A DNA stretch of 64,000 nt from Meandrina meandrites. Taxonomy: Eukaryota > Cnidaria > Anthozoa > Scleractinia > Meandrinidae. This document shows positions 1 through 10,479 of this stretch, piece after piece. The notes below the pieces were generated by a model, which was given only the letters and a program-made list of their open reading frames with translations, was not told where the DNA came from and ran no database searches. The stretch spans positions 6,872,607 through 6,936,606 of the forward strand of contig OY855915.1 in assembly GCA_963693305.1 (NCBI GenBank). Direction: 5' to 3'. Made by a program: the position numbers and the translations under genes. Position 1 is the first letter of the stretch. Each line of letters starts with the position of its first letter.

Positions 1-882
1 CAAAATTTTGTGGAGGTTGCGAAATTTAAGTTCACTCACTTTAGCTGATTTTGACAGTCTCAGTTGAACCGTTTATTTACGTTTTCGACGGCATACACCT
101 GTCCAAAGCCTTGTATTAATTATTATTGAAACTACAAATTATTTTCTTCTCATTGTGAATTGGATGTGTGCCAGTATTAAATTGTAATTTTCCATCTAGA
201 AATCATTTCCTGCCACCATGTCTAGATAGCGATAACATTCTCGCTATTTTTTTATCTATCTGCAGTGGTGAATCGAATTTGAATGTGCTCTTTCAGAAAC
301 CGTGGAAACATAGTTGCAGGAAAGAAAGTTTTCCTCATACAGCACATCAAGACATTTTATTTTTCCTTAAAGGAGTACTTGTTTATAAGCCATTTTCTGC
401 AACTAGCAATAAAAATTAAAGAGAATTAGAATTGGTACAGTAGGTAAGGTAGGGTAAGTTATTTATTTCAAGTCAAATACACAGCGAGTTGTCTCCAAAT
501 CTTTCGTGCCAGAGGCTCATGATAAAAGTGTTTGACAATTTACAAACTTGAATAACTAAAACACATATTAAAAATAAGGACGGAAAGTTAGGGTGAGTTA
601 GGCCCTGTTCGCACTACGCAAATTTTTGTTTGTTTTGCAAAAAAATCTGTCAACACGAAGCCATTTCTAGTGCGAACGATTTTTTTCACCCACCAAAAAT
701 TTCGCAAGCGCCACCAAACTTCAAAGATGCCGTCGACTAGGTTTGGAGGCTGTAAAAATTTTGTCAGGCGAGGAAATCCTTTGTTCCTCGACATCCATCC
801 GTCATCGGGCCATCAACTGAATTTCGCAACATATCGCGATATCGTGACCGTATGAATTCCCGCCATTTTAATCGAGCACGCG

Positions 883-1059
883 ATGGATCCGCACAGAATC
901 AACATGAATCCATGGTACCTAAACTATTATGGCTCGCAGTGCTACCAAGATCAAGATCAGGGTAATCAAAGTTATTACGATTCTCAAATGGCTACGCAAC
1001 AGGAGTACTTCTTACAGTTTCCATCACAGCAATCTCTAAAGCGAGTGTTCTCTCTCTGA
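883..1059 (+). CDS. Short ORF in the Harbinger element, possible remnant of the Myb-like accessory protein
   Basis: A 58-codon frame starting MDPHRINMNPWYLNYYGSQC, rich in Tyr, Gln and Asn, on the strand opposite the transposase remnant. Autonomous Harbinger elements carry a second, Myb/SANT-like protein gene, often in opposite orientation, and a low-complexity N-terminus would fit. No SANT domain is visible, so this assignment rests on position and orientation. It could be a chance frame. Confidence 0.25.
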   Translation: MDPHRINMNPWYLNYYGSQCYQDQDQGNQSYYDSQMATQQEYFLQFPSQQSLKRVFSL

Positions 1060-1376
1060 ACATAATGCCTTAAGAGCCTCAGTAAATCGTCGAATGACTC
1101 TCTACCCATTCGCATATTTCTACGGAACAAGGTATTAGGAAAGTGGCGCTGGTGCAGATGGATTTCGAACCAACATTCTGCAGGGCGAGGAAACATCCAG
1201 TACGGGTGAAAACGACGGCGATGGCAGCGCCTTCTGAGCTGAATTAAAACCTCCAAAATCCATAACAGGCGAATCCTGGCAACCAAAACTATAACTAATT
1301 GCCGATGTAACAAGAACAGGTTTTGCATGACAAGCAAAAAGCAAAAAAGCGCCATAAGAACATTTAGCGGGAGCAT
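984..1376 (-). pseudogene. Harbinger transposase N-terminal remnant
   Basis: A 130-codon frame whose residues about 70-115 read like the start of Harbinger/HARBI1-type transposases: an FRRNMRMGRESFDDLLRLL block followed by a QRENTRFRD block, where the family usually has an FRM(S)xExFDxLL motif then a Q-x-TxFR segment. The first 60 residues do not resemble the family and may be read-through or an intron. No DDE triad follows, because the terminal inverted repeat comes soon after. It is a relic and should not make an active enzyme. Confidence 0.6.
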
Positions 1377-2138
1377 TTTTCATACACGCAAACTTCGACC
1401 GGAAACTTCGCGGGAAAACACACACCGACAGAAATGTCACGACATTGGTAAATTGATTAAGTTACTACTATTACTAATTGGCATCTGCCACAAAAAAAAA
1501 AATTCGCATTTTTACATGTGCGAACAGAATCACGAAAACAAAAAATTGGTGATTACAAAATTTTCATTTTTTTTGCAAACGCTAAACTCAAAATTTCGTC
1601 TTAGTGCGAACAGGGCCTTAGCCCTTTTAACGTTGCTTTAAATAGTTCAGCTTTTCATCAGATAACATGACAGGCCATGATATTGACCTTGTGGGACTTA
1701 AAGAAAGAATTAAATATCGGAGCAAGAAATGCGTAATTTAATATGTTTCTTGTTTATTGTAAACTAAACTACAGATAAATTCGTCTTTAAGAAGAACTAA
1801 TAACTAATAGAGAGTGACTTTGTGAACGTTTGGTACAACTTTGACACCATCATGAGCTGTCAGTTGGTTCAATAATTGAAACTCAGTCTATCAAAATAAT
1901 CAAAATTGGATAAAAACGACGGAACAATGCATTAATGTGACTTGCACTGTTTTCAACCAGTAAAGTTGGCCAACGTCACAATCTGTGTTATCAGATGGAG
2001 CCCTTAAGTGGTTTTTGTTTGTTACCTTATATAATGTTGGCAACACTTGCATATAAGCACAAAACATTGGTTCGTTTTCAACGAGGTTTCCCCATCACAA
2101 CTGATTACGTTACCGAAGTTCGTGAGCAAAGATAGGCC

Positions 2139-3077
2139 ATGTTCAATAACACTTCATCTCAACAGCAAACGTTTCCCATTTCTTGTAGCTTGGAAGGTGA
2201 CGACAGGCAGAACGAATCTTTCATTTATGTTGTTACTATTCTCATTTCTACACTAATTGCCATTTTGTCACCCTTGGCAGTAGTGGGAAATGGGCTAATT
2301 TTGGCGGCAATTTGGAAGAAGACGTTTGTGAGAACACCATTCCATATTCTTCTGAGTGGATTAGCAATCACTGATTTGTGTACAGGACTGATCGCCCAGC
2401 CTTTCGTTGCTGCAGTTGATTTTATCTACATTAAAGAACCTCGACTAGTTTGCGAAAAGCCAACATTTCTTTTCGTCATAGGAGGAATTGCTAATGGCAG
2501 TGCAACTTACTTTATTTCTATCACTATTCTCTTCATAACGTTTATATCCATTGAACGATGGCTGCACATGTCTCAAAGGTCCTTGGTTACATCGCATCGT
2601 GGGTGTCTAACAGTAACAATGGTTTTGCCCATACCGATCCCCTTGGTTGTTTTACGATTTCTTTTTGACTTTAAGGGAACTTTTGATCGTGAGGTGTATA
2701 TCATCATTATGGCACTGGTGCTGTTTTGTTTCATCATCACAGCATTCGCCTATTTTAATGTTTACCGAATTATTCGTCAACACCAACAGCAAGTTCAAGC
2801 AAATGTAACATCTCAGAATTTTGGTCAACCAGCAATAGACCTGGCGAAGTACAAGAAATCTGTCGTCTCGATTTTGTATATTTTATTGCTATTTTCTGTC
2901 TGTTTCTTGCCGTTTGCTATTTCTAGTTTTGTTTTTCTTCTCTTAGGAAATAGTACCGGAATAGGGGTTGCATTCAGTGTGTCCTTGTTACTCTTATTTT
3001 TGTCTTCCTCACTCAACCCAGGTTTATTCGTTTGGAGAATGAATGACATTCGTAATGGCGTCAAACAATTTTTCTGA
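2139..3077 (+). CDS. Receptor R1, class A GPCR (group I)
   Basis: A 312-residue single-exon seven-transmembrane receptor expected at the plasma membrane. Seen directly: N-glycosylation sequons at N3/N4, TM1 ending in GN (N51), TM2 LAITD (D79), ERW at 139-141 in place of DRY, the loop-3 block at 227-242, CFLP at 255-258 and NPGLF at 293-297. Helix 8 ends bluntly at KQFF with no Cys. The TM3-start Cys, the TM5 Pro and the TM6 Trp of typical class A receptors are missing, and the second extracellular loop is very short, as in melanocortin-like receptors. It differs from R5 at only about seven residues, yet its last 100 bases and 3' flank match R2. The ATG was chosen because the shared MFNNTSSQQQ start recurs in R5. 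Confidence 0.95.
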   Translation: MFNNTSSQQQTFPISCSLEGDDRQNESFIYVVTILISTLIAILSPLAVVGNGLILAAIWKKTFVRTPFHILLSGLAITDLCTGLIAQPFVAAVDFIYIKEPRLVCEKPTFLFVIGGIANGSATYFISITILFITFISIERWLHMSQRSLVTSHRGCLTVTMVLPIPIPLVVLRFLFDFKGTFDREVYIIIMALVLFCFIITAFAYFNVYRIIRQHQQQVQANVTSQNFGQPAIDLAKYKKSVVSILYILLLFSVCFLPFAISSFVFLLLGNSTGIGVAFSVSLLLLFLSSSLNPGLFVWRMNDIRNGVKQFF

Positions 3078-3749
3078 GGTAGCTACATAAGAGACCTCGA
3101 TCTACGTCGACTGGATTCAGTCAAGCAAGATGGCCCGCAGGACGACATCTTTTTTATATGATAATCAATATGTACAAAATAAATCAATTTTAAAAGGGAG
3201 TCCTGTTTGTGAAACTGGTTACGCAACGACAGTTGTTGAAATGAAGAAAGCAGGAAAGTACATAATTCGAATTGAAAGCATTTATTTTAGCATATTTAGA
3301 CGACCGCGCGACCCTTCTGCGTTTGCAATTTTTGCCCGATAGACGGTGGGCTATCCAATTGTGCCTTTTTTAATTAATATTTGCTATTTGTTTGGTTAGT
3401 ATGCACAGATCAAGTAGAATGTTTTTTGTAACGTTTGTTGATTGATATCAACCAAGAGAAAACATGGTTATTTTTAGTACCATTTACCACGACGTACATC
3501 ATAAATTGCTCCAAGATCCTTCACTTACCGCACAGCTTTTTTTTAATTTTCTAATTCAGGGTGCATTTTAATTAAAGAACATTTCTATCGAAATCACGCA
3601 GATGCCGCTTTTATGTTTGTTGAAACAAACAAACTTCATAACGAAGCATAATAAACAGTACCACATGAAAGCACTGTTCAATAGCTTTGATTTGGTCACA
3701 CCGTAGGGTTTGATCCACAGACTTAAAAGTAAGAAACACCTTGTTAAGC
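3078..3749 (+). repeat. Shared 3' flank of R1, duplicated after R2
   Basis: No gene is supported. The stretch is almost identical to 7475-8145 and has a diverged relative at 12310-12890. An AATAAA at about 3178 could be the polyadenylation signal of R1. A 70-codon frame at 3130-3342 is identical in both copies, but this reflects recent duplication; it resembles no protein I know. Confidence 0.7.
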
Positions 3750-4319
3750 ATATATATTAAACAGGTCCTGAATGATGATGATGATGATGATGACGACGAT
3801 GATGAGAATGAGAAAGACGAAAATGGAGATTACGATTTTTGCAGTGGTGATGATGTAGTTGTTGCGCAATTTGATGTCAATAATGTCCATACTCGCCATC
3901 GCAAGTCTGCCGTTTCACCTGATGTTGACTCCAAACGTCCGCGTCCTGCTGTTGATGATACCCCTGATGATTCTTCGGAGCCGATTGTTGTCGATTGAGC
4001 CCCTGATGAAGTTTATCACTCTATGTGGATTAAAAGACTCCCTGATAAGTTTCGTGATCTTCTCATCAAATCGCGTCATAATACTGACATTCATGTTGGT
4101 CGTGAGATTTTTCATTTGCCGGACCGTTCGTTTTATTTAGATCTTGTTTTTGACTTTGGTGTGGACACTTTTAGAATTTTTAAGGATAAGTGCACATTTG
4201 AGGATGCGCGTTTTAATGCTTATAGGACAGCCAAGGTGTCTCGACCGGTTGTGTCTGCCTTTCCGGCACCTGGTGCGGTTCAACTTCTTCCGCTTGCTTT
4301 TCCGAATTCCAAGGAATGA
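3741..4319 (+). pseudogene. Acidic ORF of the unrecognised retroposon, one internal TGA (copy 1)
   Basis: About 193 codons in one frame. An Asp run (10 residues) is followed by an acidic, Ser/Pro-rich segment with a KRPRP basic patch, then a TGA, then a folded-looking part beginning APDEVYHSMWIKRLPDKFRD with FHLPDRSFYLDLVFDF further on. The first nine codons lie in the flank, not the element. I do not recognise the product. The same TGA occurs in copy 2, so it predates the tandem duplication. Confidence 0.4.
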
Positions 4320-4610
4320 AGTGTATTTATACTAGCTATAGTTTTTTAAACACTGTATTTTAATTGTTTTTTTCCATTGCATTTTCATTCTATTTTCATT
4401 GTATTTCAATTGTATTTCCATTGTTTTTTCATTGTATTTTATATAGGTGTGAGGCGGGTTTCGACTCCCCGGCGAAGTTGGTGGGCCGGCCACGTCTAGG
4501 GGGTGCCCCCCCCCTCACATTTGAGCGATTCTTTTTATCCTGTATTTTCTGTAATTAATGGACTTCAGCCATTGCACTACTGCCGTTGAACCGCCTCAAA
4601 TACCAAAAAT
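3765..4610 (+). mobile_element. Unrecognised retroposon with 15-bp target duplication, copy 1
   Basis: An 846-bp insert flanked by direct repeats ATATATATTAAACAG at 3750-3764 and 4611-4625. The diverged flank near 12900 has this target once and no insert. The long target duplication and the lack of inverted repeats point to target-primed retroposition. The 5' end has about seven ATG units coding for an Asp run. One reading frame continues to 4319, broken by a single TGA at 3996-3998. The 3' part is T-rich with a GC-rich patch at 4450-4515. No reverse transcriptase is visible, so it may be a 5'-truncated LINE of unknown type or a retroposed transcript. Confidence 0.75.
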
Positions 4611-4625
4611 ATATATATTAAACAG

Positions 4626-5522
4626 TTCCACCGGAAAAAACCGCTCAAAAGATTTCATTTGAATAGTCGAACAATACTTAAAATCCAAAAAGGTGTATAC
4701 TAATTTCATCCCAATCTATTATTTTAACCCATCTTAAATACATATATTACATTTCACATATTCCAATTTATAATATAATATAGATAGGAGTCTGCGCGCG
4801 CTCTGATTGGCTAAAAACCTATGTTTTATCAGAGTATAAAACATAGAAAAATCATGTTTTATTGTTTTTCGTCAGCTTTCTTCGCGCCTCGTTGGCTATA
4901 ACCACTCGAATCCAACAGGGGCGAATGGAATATTTGTTTTTATTAAATTGCTTTTTACTGAAGTATAAATCCACTGGACATTTCATTTTGATGTAAACGA
5001 AGTGATAGTACGAAGAGGCGGGAAAATTTGTGGCGCGGTGTTCACTCCTTGAGTTTAATGAAACACGCAACGACAGCGAGCGAGAGAGTTTTCTTTCGAA
5101 GATTATCCTCGACAATCTCCTCTTAAATCGTCTATTCATGCTGGAAAATTGCGACAACAATTAAGGTTTACGGGAAGATCCGAAGCAATAGCTTTTCTGG
5201 AAATTATACGCCTTGTGCAAGACAAGCGAAGCAAGTGTTTACATATTGTACTTGTTTACGGCTCCACGGCTGTCATCTAGACTACTGCTGAAACGAAATT
5301 GCACTCAGAGTCGGTGAAGTTTATTGAAGTTCAAAAGGACAAGATAAAGATTGAAAGGTAACAAACTTACGTCGAACAATGAATGAAATTGTGTCAGTTT
5401 TCTGGTCTTCCGGTAAACTATTTGCTGCTTTTCATCTTCGTTCAATCACTCGTTGTACATTTACAAGTATTTTAATTTAACTTTCCACTCGCGGCGTCTA
5501 AAATCTATATCATAAAGCAAAG
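4626..5522. repeat. Duplicated spacer with small hairpins
   Basis: No gene is supported. The stretch matches 9066-9981 closely. It contains a hairpin at 4819-4846 with 11-bp arms (CTATGTTTTAT) next to a GCGCGCTCTGATTGGCT block. Similar CCAATCAGCGCGCG text appears in the foldback element at 60056-60243, which suggests a dispersed MITE-like sequence. Confidence 0.6.
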
Positions 5523-5690
5523 AAAGAAGCCTAAGCCATGTTTTATACTGTCATAAAACACTCCGGGCATTTGAGAACACTCGAGAAATGTAGAAAACAT
5601 TCGCCTGCGGCTCATGTTTTCTACATTTCCTCGTGTTCTCAAATGCCCGTCGTGTTTTATGACAGTATAAAACATGGCTTAGGCTTCTTT
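5523..5690. repeat. Long foldback (palindromic) element, copy 1
   Basis: A 168-bp near-perfect inverted repeat. The left arm begins AAAGAAGCCTAAGCCATG and the right arm ends CATGGCTTAGGCTTCTTT; the loop is about 13 bases near 5611. A second copy is at 9982-10150 in the tandem duplicate. It can form a long hairpin and probably belongs to a MITE or foldback family. Confidence 0.85.
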
Positions 5691-6538
5691 ATTTGTTAAG
5701 TATATTAATTTTTTCTCACTATTTATTGGATGTGCCAGAATTAAACTGTAATTTTCCACCTAGAAATGATTTATTGGCTTCCATGTCTAGATAGCGATGA
5801 CATTCCCGCTATCTTTCGGTAGTTTTACGCTATCTGCAGTGGTGAATCGAATTTGAACGTTCTCTATCAGAAACCGTGGAAACATAATTGCAGGAGGAAA
5901 ATCTTTCTTTATTTATCGGATCATACATCAACATCAAAAACATTTATTTTACCATAAAGGAATAATTGTTTATGAGCCATATGTTTCTGCAACTAGCACT
6001 AAAAATTAAAGCAAATTTGAATTGGCACATTAAGGACGGAAAATGTGAGCAGCTCTTTTAATGTTGCTTTAAATAGTTTAGCTTTCCATCAGATACGATG
6101 ACAGGCCATGATATTTATCTAAAGGGACTAAAAGGAATAATTGAAATCGCTGCAAGACATGAGCTGTCAGTTGGCTCAATAATTGAAACTCAGGCTACAA
6201 AAATAATCAATATGGGAGAAAAGCGACCGAACAATAGATTAATCTCGACTTGCACTGTTTGCAATTTGTGTTATGACAAGCGGAAGCCTTAAGAGGTCTT
6301 TGTTTATAATCCATCCTGACCTGCATGATGACAGAACTTTGTTTCTTACCTTTTATAATGTAGGCAACATTTGCATTTGATAACAGTCCATCAACCTGGA
6401 TGATGAATGACACAACTTTGTTTGGTACTTTAATGTACGCAACATTTTCACTTTAACAGAAAACTTTGGTTCGTTTTCAACGAGGTTTACCCATCGAAAC
6501 TGATTACTTTGCCGAATTTCATGAGCAAAAAACACGCC
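5691..6538 (+). repeat. Upstream flank of R2, shared with pseudogene P1
   Basis: No gene is supported. The sequence is closely related to 21050-21773 and more distantly to 15500-16480, so it is the 5' half of the repeated receptor unit. The leader GTTTTCAACGAGGTTTACCC lies about 65 bases before the R2 ATG. Confidence 0.7.
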
Positions 6539-7474
6539 ATGTTCAACAACACTTCGTGTCAACAGCAAGCTTTTCCCATTTCTTGTAGCTTGGCCGATGA
6601 AGACTCGCAGAATGAACCTCCCATTTATGTAGTTACTATTTTCACTTCTACATTAATTGCCATGTTGTCACCCTTGGCAGTTGTCGGAAATGCGCTTATT
6701 TTGGCGACAATTTGGAAGAAGTCGTTTGTGAGAACACCATTCCATATTCTTCTGAGCGGATTAGCAATCACAGATTTGAGCACGGGACTCATCGCCCAGC
6801 CTTTCGTTGCTGCGGTTAAATTTATATACATAAAACAACCTCGGCTAGTTTGCGAAAGGCCAACATTTCTTTTTGTCATAGAAGGAATTGCTAATGGCAG
6901 TGCAACTTACTTTATTTCTATCACGGTTCTCTTTATAACGCTTATATCCATTGAACGATGGCTGCACATGTCTCGAAGGTCATTGGTTACATCGTATCGT
7001 GGGTGTGTAACAGTAGAAATAATTTTGCTTCTACCAATTCCCTTGGTCGTTTTACGATTTCTTATCGACTTCAAGGAAACTTATGAACGCGAGGTTTTTA
7101 TAACCATTTTGACACTGATGCTGTTTTGTTTTATCACCACAGCATTCGCCTATTTTAATGTTTACCGAATTATTCGTCAACACCAACAGCAAGTTCACGC
7201 AAACCAAACGTCGCAGAATTGGCAACCGTCAATAGACCTGGCGAAGTACAAGAAATCTGTGGCCTCGATTCTCTACATTTTATTGCTATTTTCTGTCTGT
7301 TTCTTGCCGTTTGTCATTTCTAGTGTTCTTCATTTTCTCTTAGGAAATCGTCCAGAATTAGGTGTTGCCTTCAGTGTGTCCTTGTTACTCTTATTTTTGT
7401 CTTCCTCACTCAACCCAGGTTTATTCGTTTGGAGAATGAATGACATTCGTAATGGCGTCAAACAATTTTTCTGA
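6539..7474 (+). CDS. Receptor R2, class A GPCR (group I)
   Basis: A 311-residue receptor. Markers: sequon at N3/N4, N51 in TM1, D79 in TM2, ERW at 139-141, CFLP at 254-257 and NPGLF at 292-296. The loop-3 block is one residue shorter than usual (NWQPSID instead of NFGQPAID). TM5 has no proline. The start at 6539 gives the family N-terminus; an in-frame ATG at 6521 is a weaker alternative. From TM7 on, the gene and 2.7 kb of 3' flank are nearly identical to R1, whereas the body is clearly more diverged. This indicates unequal exchange or conversion at the 3' end. Confidence 0.94.
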   Translation: MFNNTSCQQQAFPISCSLADEDSQNEPPIYVVTIFTSTLIAMLSPLAVVGNALILATIWKKSFVRTPFHILLSGLAITDLSTGLIAQPFVAAVKFIYIKQPRLVCERPTFLFVIEGIANGSATYFISITVLFITLISIERWLHMSRRSLVTSYRGCVTVEIILLLPIPLVVLRFLIDFKETYEREVFITILTLMLFCFITTAFAYFNVYRIIRQHQQQVHANQTSQNWQPSIDLAKYKKSVASILYILLLFSVCFLPFVISSVLHFLLGNRPELGVAFSVSLLLLFLSSSLNPGLFVWRMNDIRNGVKQFF

Positions 7475-8145
7475 GGTAGCTACATAAGAGACCTCGATCT
7501 ACGTCGACTGGATTCAGTCAAGCAAGATGGCCCGCAGGACGACATCTTTTTTATATGATAATCAATATGTACAAAATAAATCAATTTTAAAAGGGAGTCC
7601 TGTTTGTGAAACTGGTTACGCAACGACAGTTGTTGAAATGAAGAAAGCAGGAAAGTACATAATTCGAATTGAAAGCATTTATTTTAGCATATTTAGACGA
7701 CCGCGCGACCCTTCTGCGTTTGCAATTTTTGCCCGATAGACGGTGGGCTATCCAATTGTGCCTTTTTTAATTAATATTTGCTATTTGTTTGGTTAGTATG
7801 CACAGATCAAGTAGAATATTTTTGTAACGTTTGTTGATTGATATCAACTAAGAGAAAACATGGTTATTTTTAGTACCATTTACCACGACGTACATCATAA
7901 ATTGCTCCAAGATCCTTCACTTACCGCACAGCTTTGTTTTAATTTTCTAATTCAGGGTGCATTTTAATTAAAGAACATTTCTATCGAAATCACGCAGATG
8001 CCGCTTTTATGTTTGTTGAAACAAACAAACTTCATAACGAAGCATAATAAACAGTACCACATGAAAGCACTGTTCAATAGCTTTGATTTGGTCACACCGT
8101 AGGGTTTGATCCACAGACTTAAAAGTAAGAAACACCTTGTTAAGC
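7475..8145 (+). repeat. Shared 3' flank of R2 (tandem copy of 3078-3749)
   Basis: No gene is supported. The stretch is almost identical to the flank after R1, with a few single-base differences, and leads into the second copy of the retroposon. Confidence 0.7.
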
Positions 8146-8167
8146 ATATATATTAAACAGGTCCTGA

Positions 8168-8234
<67 letters not shown>

Positions 8235-8763
8235 CGACGACGACGATGAGAATGAGAAAGACGAAAATGGAGATTACGATTTTTGCAGTGGTGATGATGA
8301 AGTTGTTGCGCAATTTGATGTCAATACTGTCCATACTCGCCATCGCAAGTCTGCCGTTTCACCTGATGTTGACTCCAAACGTCCGCGTCCTGCTGTTGAT
8401 GATGCCCCTGATGATTCTTCGGAGCCGATTGTTGTCGATTGAGCCCCTGATGAAGTTTATCACTCTATGTGGATTAAAAGACTCCCTGATAAGTTTCGTG
8501 ACCTTCTCATCAAATCGTGTCATAATACTGACATTCACGTTGGTCGTGAGATTTTTCATTTGCCGGACCGTTCGTTTTATTTAGATCTTGTTTTTGACTT
8601 TGGTGTGGACACTTTTAGAATTTTTAAGGATAAGTGCACATTTGAGGATGCGCGTTTTAATGCTTATAGGACAGCCAAGGTGTCTCGACCGGTTGTGTCT
8701 GCCTTTCCGGCACCTGGTGCGGTTCAACTTCTTCCGCTTGCTTTTCCGAATTCCAAGGAATGA
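8137..8763 (+). pseudogene. Acidic ORF of the unrecognised retroposon, one internal TGA (copy 2)
   Basis: The same frame as in copy 1, with the Asp run extended to 26 residues and the same TGA at 8440-8442 before the APDEVYHSMWIKRLPDKF part. Apart from repeat length, only a few residues differ. No known domain was recognised. Confidence 0.4.
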
Positions 8764-9050
8764 AGTGTATTTATACTAGCTATAGTTTTTTAAACACTGT
8801 ATTTTAATTGTTTTTTTCCATTGCATTTTCATTCTATTTTCATTGTATTTCAATTGTATTTCCATTGTTTTTTCATTGTATTTTATATAGGTGTGAGGCG
8901 GGTTTCGACTCCCCGGCGAAGTTGGTGGGCCGGCCACGTCTAGGGGGTGCCCCCTCACATTTGAGCGATTCTTTTTATCCTGTATTTTCTGTAATTAATG
9001 GACTTCAGCCATTGCACTACGGCCGTTGAACCGCCTCAAATACCAAAAAT
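8161..9050 (+). mobile_element. Unrecognised retroposon with 15-bp target duplication, copy 2
   Basis: An 890-bp copy flanked by ATATATATTAAACAG at 8146-8160 and 9051-9065. It occupies the same relative site as copy 1, so it was carried along by the tandem duplication and is not a second insertion. The length difference is mostly a microsatellite expansion: about 22 ATG units at 8168-8233 against seven in copy 1. Confidence 0.75.
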
Positions 9051-9065
9051 ATATATATTAAACAG

Positions 9066-9981
9066 TTCCACCGGAAAAAACCGCTCAAAAGATTTCATTT
9101 GAATAGTCGAACAATACTTAAAATCCAAAAAGGTGTATACTAATTTCATCCCAATCTATTATTTTAACCCATCTTAAATACATATATTACATTTCACATA
9201 TTCCAATTTATAATATAATATAGATAGGAGTCTGCGCGCGCTCTGATTGGCTAAAAACCTATGTTTTATCAGAGTTTTAAACAAAAAAAAAAATCATGTT
9301 TTATTGTTTTTCGTCAGCTTTCTTCGAGTGCTTCGCGCCTCGTTGGCTATAACCACTCGTATCCCACAAGGGCGAATGGAATATTTGTTTTAATAAATTG
9401 CTTTTTACTGAAGTATAAATCCACTGGACATTTCATTTTGATGTAAACGAAGTGATAGTATGAGGATGCGGGAAAAATTGTGGCTCGGTGTTCACTCCTT
9501 GAGTTGAATGAAACACGCAACGACAGCGAGCGAGAGAGTTTTCTTTCGAAGATTTTCCTCGACAATCTCCTCTTAAATCGTCTATTCATGCTGGAAAATC
9601 GTGAAAACAATTAAGGTTTACGGAAAGATCCGAAGCAATAGCTTTTCTGGAAATTATACGCCTTGTGCAAGACGAGCGAAGAAAGTGTCTACATATTGTA
9701 CTTGTTTACGGCTCCACGGCTGTCATCAAGACTACTACATTATGCCTAGAGGAGATTGCACTCAGAGTCGGTGAAGGTTATTGAAGTTCAAAAAGACAAG
9801 ATCAAGATTGAAAGGTAACAAACTTACCTCGATCACTGAATGAAATTGTGTCAGTTTTCTGGTCTTCCCGTAAACTATTCGCTGCCTTTCATCTTCGTTC
9901 AGTCGCTCTTGTTGTACATTTACAAGTATTTTAATTTAACTTTTCACTCGCGGCGTCTAAAATCTATATCATAAAGCAAAG
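9066..9981. repeat. Duplicated spacer, copy 2
   Basis: The tandem copy of 4626-5522. No gene is supported. It carries small indels relative to copy 1, including loss of the clean hairpin arm near 9270-9290. Confidence 0.6.
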
Positions 9982-10150
9982 AAAGAAGCCTAAGCCATGT
10001 TTTATACTGTCATAAAACACTCCGGGCATTTGAGAACACTCGAGAAATGTAGAAAACATTCGCCTGAGGTTCATGTTTTCTACATTTCCCTCGTGTTTTC
10101 AAATGCCCGTCGTGCTTTATGACAGTATAAAATATGGCTTAGGCTTCTTT
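9982..10150. repeat. Long foldback element, copy 2
   Basis: The counterpart of 5523-5690 with a few arm mismatches. Similarity between the two tandem units ends about seven bases beyond it, near 10157, so it may mark a recombination breakpoint. Confidence 0.8.
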
Positions 10151-10479
10151 ATTTGTTAAATAGAATGGAGTCAATTATATACCGTACAGTAATAAACTGC
10201 TAGCTAGTGACCCAGTTTACTTTCTCTACCGAACGGGGACGCTTTCGATATTACCACGTAGTAAATTTCTTGTCTTGGCGACAAGTTTCTGAAGGTCAAA
10301 GCATCCGAACGATTAAAGCATCCGATCGGAATACGAGAGGTCAATGTGTTCAACTCCCGTTGCAGGCAGTATTCGTTTGTCACTGACGCGTTCGCGACAA
10401 GAAAATTCCGTATTCTTGTTTTGTACAGTTTTGCGTGCGGTTATAGCAACCTCTTTAAACGAAAAAACCTCTACAATAA

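Larger units (their letters stand above)
601..1617. mobile_element. Internally deleted PIF/Harbinger DNA transposon with TTA target duplication
   Basis: A 1017-bp element bounded by a perfect 16-bp terminal inverted repeat, GGCCCTGTTCGCACTA, and flanked by TTA at 598-600 and 1618-1620. The paralogous copy near 15960 has a single TTA and no insert, so the boundaries are exact. A 3-bp TWA duplication is the PIF/Harbinger signature. Inside, the minus strand keeps only an N-terminal transposase piece; the DDE catalytic part is absent, so the copy is non-autonomous. The insertion happened after the R1/R5 duplication, or was lost precisely from the other copy. Confidence 0.92.
1..2138. repeat. Duplicated upstream flank of receptor R1
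   Basis: This stretch holds no gene apart from a transposon at 601-1617. It is the left part of a segmental duplication: base 1 aligns with about 15365, and the two copies run in parallel to the end of the receptor genes R1 and R5, differing by scattered substitutions and the transposon. The last 70 bases before the R1 start contain a leader shared by group I receptors (GTTTTCAACGAGGTTT). Confidence 0.85.

Noticed and set aside
3130..3342. 70-codon frame identical in two places (also 7527-7739)
   Set aside because: The whole surrounding 2.7 kb is equally conserved by recent duplication, the frame is in a receptor 3' flank, and the product has no recognisable domain.
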